Source: JBBQSU01 sp038234815
Lineage (GTDB): Bacteria > Planctomycetota > Phycisphaerae > Tepidisphaerales > Tepidisphaeraceae
Direction of reading: 5' to 3'
Assembly: GCA_038234815.1 (NCBI GenBank)
Contig: JBBQSU010000135.1
Coordinates: forward strand, 1-9,139
Length of the DNA: 9,139 nt
Part shown: positions 5,961 to 9,139 of the stretch, in pieces
Numbering within the stretch: position 1 is the stretch's first letter
Layout of the letters: the number at the start of each line of letters is the position of its first letter
The notes under the pieces: generated by a model
What the model saw: only the letters and a program-made list of their open reading frames with translations
Told to the model about the DNA's origin: nothing
The model's database searches: none
Position numbers and translations under genes: made by a program

Positions 5961-6230
5961 ATGACCAACAGTCAATCGACGATCTTGATCGCCCGTCTAG
6001 CCAGGCGCGCTCGCGCCGCGGGATTTCCCTCCCGCCAAGGCATCGGACGATCGCAAAAAACGAGGACAACATCGGGAACCAAAAGGACCTCCTTGGGACC
6101 CCCTTTGGACCCCCTTTTTGCAGAGTCGTTTTTTCGTAACTTATTTAAATACAAAAACTTAGCACGAACTCAGGAGAGCGGGACGACTGTTGTTAAGAAA
6201 GGATGCAAACCCTGCCGCACCCAAGAGTGA
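5961..6230 (+). CDS. Doubtful small ORF, 89 residues, unknown
   Basis: I do not recognise this ORF. It has a GAGGG (5948-5952) 8 nt before its ATG, which is better than the site at several of the certain genes here, and it lies downstream of the perfect inverted repeat and the AT-rich tract. The product would be very basic (RLARRARAAGF at residues 12-22), with a Pro-rich middle (GPPLDP) that overlaps the 11-bp tandem repeats, a short aromatic stretch (FFRNLFKYK) and a CKPC near the end. The second half has much more A/T at third codon positions than the neighbouring genes. This argues against a long-standing native coding sequence. It may be chance, a remnant, or a horizontally acquired small gene. 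Confidence 0.2.
   Translation: MTNSQSTILIARLARRARAAGFPSRQGIGRSQKTRTTSGTKRTSLGPPLDPLFAESFFRNLFKYKNLARTQESGTTVVKKGCKPCRTQE
6085..6117. repeat. Three tandem copies of an 11-bp unit
   Basis: GGACCTCCTTG (6085-6095) is followed without a gap by two identical copies of GGACCCCCTTT (6096-6106, 6107-6117). The first copy differs at two positions. An 11-bp period is close to one helical turn, so equivalent bases face the same side of the DNA. A T-run follows (TTTTT, 6115-6119). The period is not a multiple of three, so it was probably not shaped by coding. Confidence 0.75.
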
Positions 6231-6254
6231 CGCGCACTGGGCGCATGTTATGAT
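6227..6254 (+). promoter_or_regulatory. Candidate extended -10 promoter of the aminotransferase operon
   Basis: TATGAT (6249-6254, 5 of 6 to the -10 consensus) is preceded by TG one base earlier, giving the extended -10 form TGTTATGAT. GTGACG (6227-6232, 4 of 6 to TTGACA) lies 16 nt upstream. The start would be near 6261, giving a leader of about 50 nt to the ATG at 6312. It is the best promoter-like match I saw in the window. Confidence 0.45.
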
Positions 6255-6301
6255 AGATGGCGGCGAAGGTCTGGCCGATTCAACAACGCAAGCGAAATTC
6301 C

Positions 6302-6305
6302 GGAG
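6302..6305 (+). promoter_or_regulatory. Ribosome binding site deciding the aminotransferase start
   Basis: GGAG lies 6 nt before the ATG at 6312. A nearer, out-of-frame ATG at 6308 is only 2 nt away and would not be used efficiently. Confidence 0.6.
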
Positions 6306-6311
6306 AAATGG

Positions 6312-7532
6312 ATGTTTACGACTCAGCAGATTTTGGAACGTGGAAAGAATGTGCTCATTGGCAATTACGGGCGACTGCCCATTGTGATGGCCCGTGGGGA
6401 AGGATCGAGCGTCTGGGACACCGACGGGCGCAAGTACATCGACTTGTTTGCCGGATTCGGCGCGGCGATCCTGGGCCACTGTCACCCGTCCCTTGTCGCT
6501 GCGGCCACGGGCCAGATCGATAAGCTCTGGCACGTCGGCAACACGTTTTATACCGAACCGCAGATCGAGTTTGCCGAACGCCTCAACGCCAGCGCGTTTC
6601 CCGGCAAGGCCTTCTTCTGTCATAGCGGGCTGGAGGCCAACGAGGCCGCAGTGAAACTTGCCCGGCTGCGCGGCCAGCAATCCACCCCCCGGAAATGGAA
6701 AACCATCTCGCTGAATCGCTCGTTTCATGGCCGATCGATGGCATTGATCGCCGCCACCGGCAACCCTGCAACCAAAGCCGGATTCGAACCGATGGTGCCG
6801 GGATTCTTACAAGTGGAGGCCGGCGATTTCGGCGCGCTCGAATCGGCAGTGGATGCCGAAACCGCAGCCATCATGGTCGAGCCGATTCAGGGCGAAGGTG
6901 GCATCTATCCCCTTACGCTGGAATACGCGCAGCAGCTCCGGCAGCTTTGCGACGCACGCGGAATCACGCTGATTTTCGACGAAGTGTGGACGGGCGGCGG
7001 GCGCACGGGGAAATGGTTCGGGTATCAACATTTTGTTTCGCCCGGTGCGACTAGCACGGGCGATTGCGTCACGCCAGATATTATGACGCTGGGCAAGGCC
7101 GTCGGCGGGGGTCTGCCCGTGGGCGTGATGTATGCCCGGCCGGACATCGCGGCCCTTTTGGTGCCCGGCAAGCACGGCTGCACGCTGGGCGGAAACCCCA
7201 TCTGTATGAGCGTGGCCCGGGAGATTTTCGACGTCATCCAAGCCCAGGGACTTTTGGAACACGCCCGCAAACTCGGCGAGATGGGGATGGCGACGATAAA
7301 GGCCAATCGCCGGCTGACCGACCGGATCGTCGAAATCCGCGGAAAGGGATTGTTCCTGGGGATCGAGCTGAAAAGCGATCCGACGGAACTGGTGGAGAAG
7401 GCGCTGGCAAACGGCGTGATCGTCAACCTCACCGCCAAGCGCATCATCCGTCTGGCCCCCGCGCTGAACATTTCCGAGGAGACTTGGAAGCACGGGCTGG
7501 CGGTGTTGATGAATACGATCGAGCAGCTATGA
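6312..7532 (+). CDS. Class III aminotransferase, acetylornithine aminotransferase-like
   Basis: A PLP-dependent enzyme of 406 residues, the usual length for acetylornithine/ornithine-type transaminases (arginine biosynthesis or breakdown). Seen in order: an N-terminal segment with VWDTDGRKYIDLFAGFGAAILGHCHP (34-59); HSGLEANEAAVKLAR (104-118), the PLP-phosphate loop; SFHGRSMALIAATGN (137-151); VEPIQGEGG (189-197); IFDEVWTGGGRTG (221-233), with Asp223 for the pyridine nitrogen; the Schiff-base Lys262 in TLGKAVGGGLPVG; and HGCTLGGNPIC (288-298), with Thr291 for the phosphate. All core catalytic residues are present. The position after DEV, usually Gln in the ArgD/ornithine group, is Trp226. No other arginine gene is adjacent, so I call the subfamily but not argD itself. 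Its stop overlaps the next gene's ATG by 4 bp. Confidence 0.88.
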   Translation: MFTTQQILERGKNVLIGNYGRLPIVMARGEGSSVWDTDGRKYIDLFAGFGAAILGHCHPSLVAAATGQIDKLWHVGNTFYTEPQIEFAERLNASAFPGKAFFCHSGLEANEAAVKLARLRGQQSTPRKWKTISLNRSFHGRSMALIAATGNPATKAGFEPMVPGFLQVEAGDFGALESAVDAETAAIMVEPIQGEGGIYPLTLEYAQQLRQLCDARGITLIFDEVWTGGGRTGKWFGYQHFVSPGATSTGDCVTPDIMTLGKAVGGGLPVGVMYARPDIAALLVPGKHGCTLGGNPICMSVAREIFDVIQAQGLLEHARKLGEMGMATIKANRRLTDRIVEIRGKGLFLGIELKSDPTELVEKALANGVIVNLTAKRIIRLAPALNISEETWKHGLAVLMNTIEQL

Positions 7533-8440
7533 AGGCATTGCGTGAACAATCTCGAAACGGCATAGTGACCGGCAAGCCGGGTGGTGTGTTGCGGGTTGCG
7601 ACGTTGCTGTCGACGGCGCTGGCAATGACGGGCTGCCGGAGCAGTTTACCGGGGAAAGCAAACGCCCCCGCGACCGGGCCGACAACCGCGCCGGCGATGT
7701 CGTATGTCGTGACGACCGAGATCAAGCCGCTGGACCCCCGTCAGGCGATCCCGGCGATGTTTCAGGTTGAAGTCTATCAAATTCTGCTGCCCATCGGCTC
7801 GATCAGCCGGAACGAGGAGTTTTGGAAACGCGTGGATGAATATGCCGTGGACGTGGCCACGCATGACCTGCTGCTTAAAAACGGGGTGCGCGTGGGCCTG
7901 CTGCACGAGCGCGACATGCAGCCGATCAAGCGACTCATCGAACAAAATCCGACGCAGGTTCAGCGATCGACATTGATCGGGCACGGTGCCAAAGATGCGG
8001 AACTGGAGATGAATCGAGAGGTGGACTTCCAGAATATATTCTTCTTTTCACCCGACAACCAGGTGAGCGGGCGAACGTTTGAAAACTGCACGAACGCCGT
8101 GACGTTTTCGTTCGAGCCGGCGATTCGTTCGGTCAACACGCTTCGCGTCAGCTTCTGCCCGACCGTGCGGGCGGTGCGTCGCCGGTTGGAGTTCACCGCT
8201 ATGAACCAAGAGGTGGAAAAGTACAACGCGATAACGGATCGACTGTATGACATGAACCTGCGGGCCGATTTGCCTTCGGACTGCGCGCTAATCGTCGCGC
8301 CGTCGGCCGAATCGAGCAGGGAAAGCAGCGTGGGACATGCGTTCTTCACCCGCCCGGGTTCGGCCGAGCGGCAGGAATATCTGCTGATGGTGATTGCCCG
8401 GCCGATGCAAGAAGGGCGAGTGCGGACGACGGTGAAATAG
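7529..8440 (+). CDS. Predicted lipoprotein of unknown function
   Basis: A 303-residue protein I do not recognise. The N-terminus has basic residues, then a hydrophobic stretch (about 20-33, VLRVATLLSTALAM) ending in TGC, giving a lipobox with Cys36. It is therefore probably exported and lipid-anchored. The signal region is long because about 19 residues precede the hydrophobic core; an internal start could shorten it. After a Pro/Ala/Thr-rich linker (about 40-57) comes a globular domain. It has an early strand, FQVEVYQILLPIGSIS, then a helical EEFWKRVDEYAVDVATHDLLLKNG stretch (near 95-120), and later beta-rich segments up to the end (QEYLLMVIARP). No catalytic motif is evident. The ATG overlaps the aminotransferase stop by 4 bp, which chooses this start and implies coupled translation. 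The gene ends 29 bp before the SprT-like gene. Confidence 0.75.
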   Translation: MKALREQSRNGIVTGKPGGVLRVATLLSTALAMTGCRSSLPGKANAPATGPTTAPAMSYVVTTEIKPLDPRQAIPAMFQVEVYQILLPIGSISRNEEFWKRVDEYAVDVATHDLLLKNGVRVGLLHERDMQPIKRLIEQNPTQVQRSTLIGHGAKDAELEMNREVDFQNIFFFSPDNQVSGRTFENCTNAVTFSFEPAIRSVNTLRVSFCPTVRAVRRRLEFTAMNQEVEKYNAITDRLYDMNLRADLPSDCALIVAPSAESSRESSVGHAFFTRPGSAERQEYLLMVIARPMQEGRVRTTVK

Positions 8441-8452
8441 GCCTTTGCCTTC

Positions 8453-8458
8453 AGGAGG
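8453..8458 (+). promoter_or_regulatory. Strong ribosome binding site of the SprT-like gene
   Basis: AGGAGG lies 11 nt before the ATG at 8470, in the 29-bp gap after the lipoprotein gene. It is the only full Shine-Dalgarno consensus seen in the window, so this gene may be translated independently of its upstream neighbours. Confidence 0.65.
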
Positions 8459-8469
8459 GCGAAAAACAA

Positions 8470-8943
8470 ATGAATCTGCATTTGGCGCAGTTTCTGGCCA
8501 AAGGATTGCTGCGTGAACACGGCCTGGCGGACTGGGCGTTTCAATTTGACCATGCCCGGCGGCGCTTTGGCAGTTGCGCACCGACGCGCCGAACCATCAC
8601 GCTGTCGAGAACGCTGACCTTTCTAAATGACGAAGCCGAGGTGCGCGATACGCTGCTGCACGAGATCGCCCACGCACTGACTCCCGGCGACGGGCACGGC
8701 GCACGATGGAAGGCCGCCTGCCGGCGCATCGGTGCCCGGCCCGAGCGATGTTATGAGGAAGACGAAGTGGTGGTGCCGCCACGTACCCCGGCTCGTTACG
8801 TCATCGGCTGTACCAAATGCGGCTGGTGGGTGACCCGACGGCGCCGGCCGAACAGGCGCCTGATCTGCAAGAAGTGCCGAGAGGCGGTGATAGCGAAGAT
8901 GGCCGAGCGGCCGATCCATAACCCGCCGGCCCACGTTCAGTAA
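8470..8943 (+). CDS. SprT-like zinc metalloprotein
   Basis: A 157-residue protein of the SprT-like/Spartan-type zincin group. Eukaryotic relatives cleave DNA-protein crosslinks; the role of bacterial members is mostly unknown. It shows the zincin motif HEIAH (64-68) in LLHEIAHALTPGDGHGARW. A third likely zinc ligand is His76, in the HGARW segment that family members have as HG..W. A C-terminal zinc ribbon has CTKC (114-117) and CKKC (133-136), with a basic arginine stretch between (TRRRRPNRR), suggesting nucleic-acid contact. The N-terminal RFGSCAPTRRTITLSRTL (32-49) matches the substrate-strand pattern 'lG.c......I.ls..l' of the family. The start is supported by the AGGAGG upstream. It is probably co-transcribed with the lipoprotein gene. 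Confidence 0.88.
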   Translation: MNLHLAQFLAKGLLREHGLADWAFQFDHARRRFGSCAPTRRTITLSRTLTFLNDEAEVRDTLLHEIAHALTPGDGHGARWKAACRRIGARPERCYEEDEVVVPPRTPARYVIGCTKCGWWVTRRRRPNRRLICKKCREAVIAKMAERPIHNPPAHVQ

Positions 8944-9139
8944 GGTCGTGCGACAGAGACGAGCGGCGCAAGGACACGCGGGACGAGGCGGGAAAGAGCA
9001 AGAGGTGCGTGCCAGGGAATCACCCGGCGCTCGGCGCGAGTATGGCGAGTAGGCGCGGCCTGTGTTGTCAGGCATATGGCCCTGGCTACGAAAAACTTCG
9101 GGCACGGCGCCAAGCACAAGGCTGCTGGGAATTGGACCT
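8944..9139. other. Right-edge region without a confident gene
   Basis: About 200 bp after the SprT-like gene. An ATG at 9076 opens a frame that stays open to the window end (22 codons, beginning MALATKNFGH). It has only an AGG 3 nt upstream, so it may or may not be the start of the next gene. GCCAGGG (9011-9017) and CCCTGGC (9080-9086) form a 7-bp inverted match about 60 nt apart, which may be chance. No T-tract terminator was seen. Confidence 0.4.

Larger units (their letters stand above)
5704..6311. other. 0.6-kb region without a confident gene; repeat- and operator-rich
   Basis: Between uppS and the aminotransferase there is no ORF with recognisable homology. From left to right it holds: a short GC-rich leader after uppS; a cluster of GGTGC/GCACC inverted repeats (5787-5819); an AT-rich tract (5832-5890) that stands out from the GC-rich surroundings; a perfect 12-bp inverted repeat (5902-5931); a doubtful small ORF (5961-6230); three tandem 11-bp repeats (6085-6117); a 10-bp palindrome, TATTTAAATA (6142-6151); and a candidate promoter (6227-6254) for the aminotransferase gene. 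The region could be a complex regulatory region, a small RNA locus, or the remnant of a mobile element. Confidence 0.7.

Noticed and set aside
5787..6117. Replication origin (iterons plus AT-rich tract)
   Set aside because: No rep, dnaA or partition gene and no TTATCCACA-type box was seen, so the resemblance is only architectural.
6159..6728. Minus-strand frame over the aminotransferase start
   Set aside because: It overlaps the strongly conserved N-terminal half of the aminotransferase, and its own translation shows no recognisable domain.
7064..7528. Plus-strand extension of the lipoprotein frame upstream into the aminotransferase
   Set aside because: It lies inside the aminotransferase gene in another frame; the ATG at 7529 with its lipobox signal is the sensible start.
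8623..9117. Long minus-strand frame opposite the SprT-like gene
   Set aside because: Most of it is antisense to a well-supported zincin gene, and it is Pro/Arg/Ser-rich with no domain, as expected for a GC-rich shadow frame.

Overview
The window looks like a chromosomal segment of a GC-rich Gram-negative-type bacterium. My best guess is a planctomycete or close relative. I base this on the protein styles (a STAS protein with an LSSQAL phospho-loop, a LID-less adenylate kinase, a lipoprotein of unknown family), weak or absent Shine-Dalgarno sites at many genes, and the gene mix. This is an impression from sequence style, not a database result. No rRNA, tRNA, CRISPR array, insertion sequence or intact prophage gene was seen.

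Layout. (1) Bases 3-773, plus strand: the C-terminal part of polyphosphate kinase 1, cut by the left edge. (2) Bases 807-4824, minus strand: a compact block transcribed right to left as hsp20 small heat-shock protein, lon protease, a STAS-domain regulator and adenylate kinase. The gaps are 24 bp, a 4-bp overlap and about 98 bp. The block converges on ppk1. (3) Bases 4939-5703, plus strand: undecaprenyl diphosphate synthase, divergent from hsp20. (4) Bases 5704-6311: a 0.6-kb stretch without a confident gene. It holds repeated TGCGC-type half-sites in inverted arrangements, including a perfect 12-bp inverted repeat, an AT-rich tract, a three-copy 11-bp tandem repeat, a doubtful small ORF and a good candidate promoter. 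(5) Bases 6312-8943, plus strand: a class III (acetylornithine-type) aminotransferase, a lipoprotein of unknown function overlapping it by 4 bp, and a SprT-like zinc metalloprotein 29 bp further on. (6) Bases 8944-9139: a tail without a confident gene, possibly holding the start of another ORF.

How the genes may work together. Hsp20 holds unfolding proteins and Lon degrades damaged ones, so their tight linkage is a proteostasis unit. The STAS gene, start-stop coupled to lon, suggests a partner-switch regulator made in proportion to Lon. Polyphosphate kinase, adenylate kinase and Lon are all linked to polyphosphate in E. coli, and they lie side by side here. The Lon protein also has a lysine-rich C-terminal tail that could bind polyanions; this link is inference. 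The right half is a metabolic and envelope set (UppS, aminotransferase, lipoprotein, SprT-like) with no obvious single pathway.

The most unusual part is the 5787-6117 repeat and operator-like region, which none of the neighbouring genes explains.
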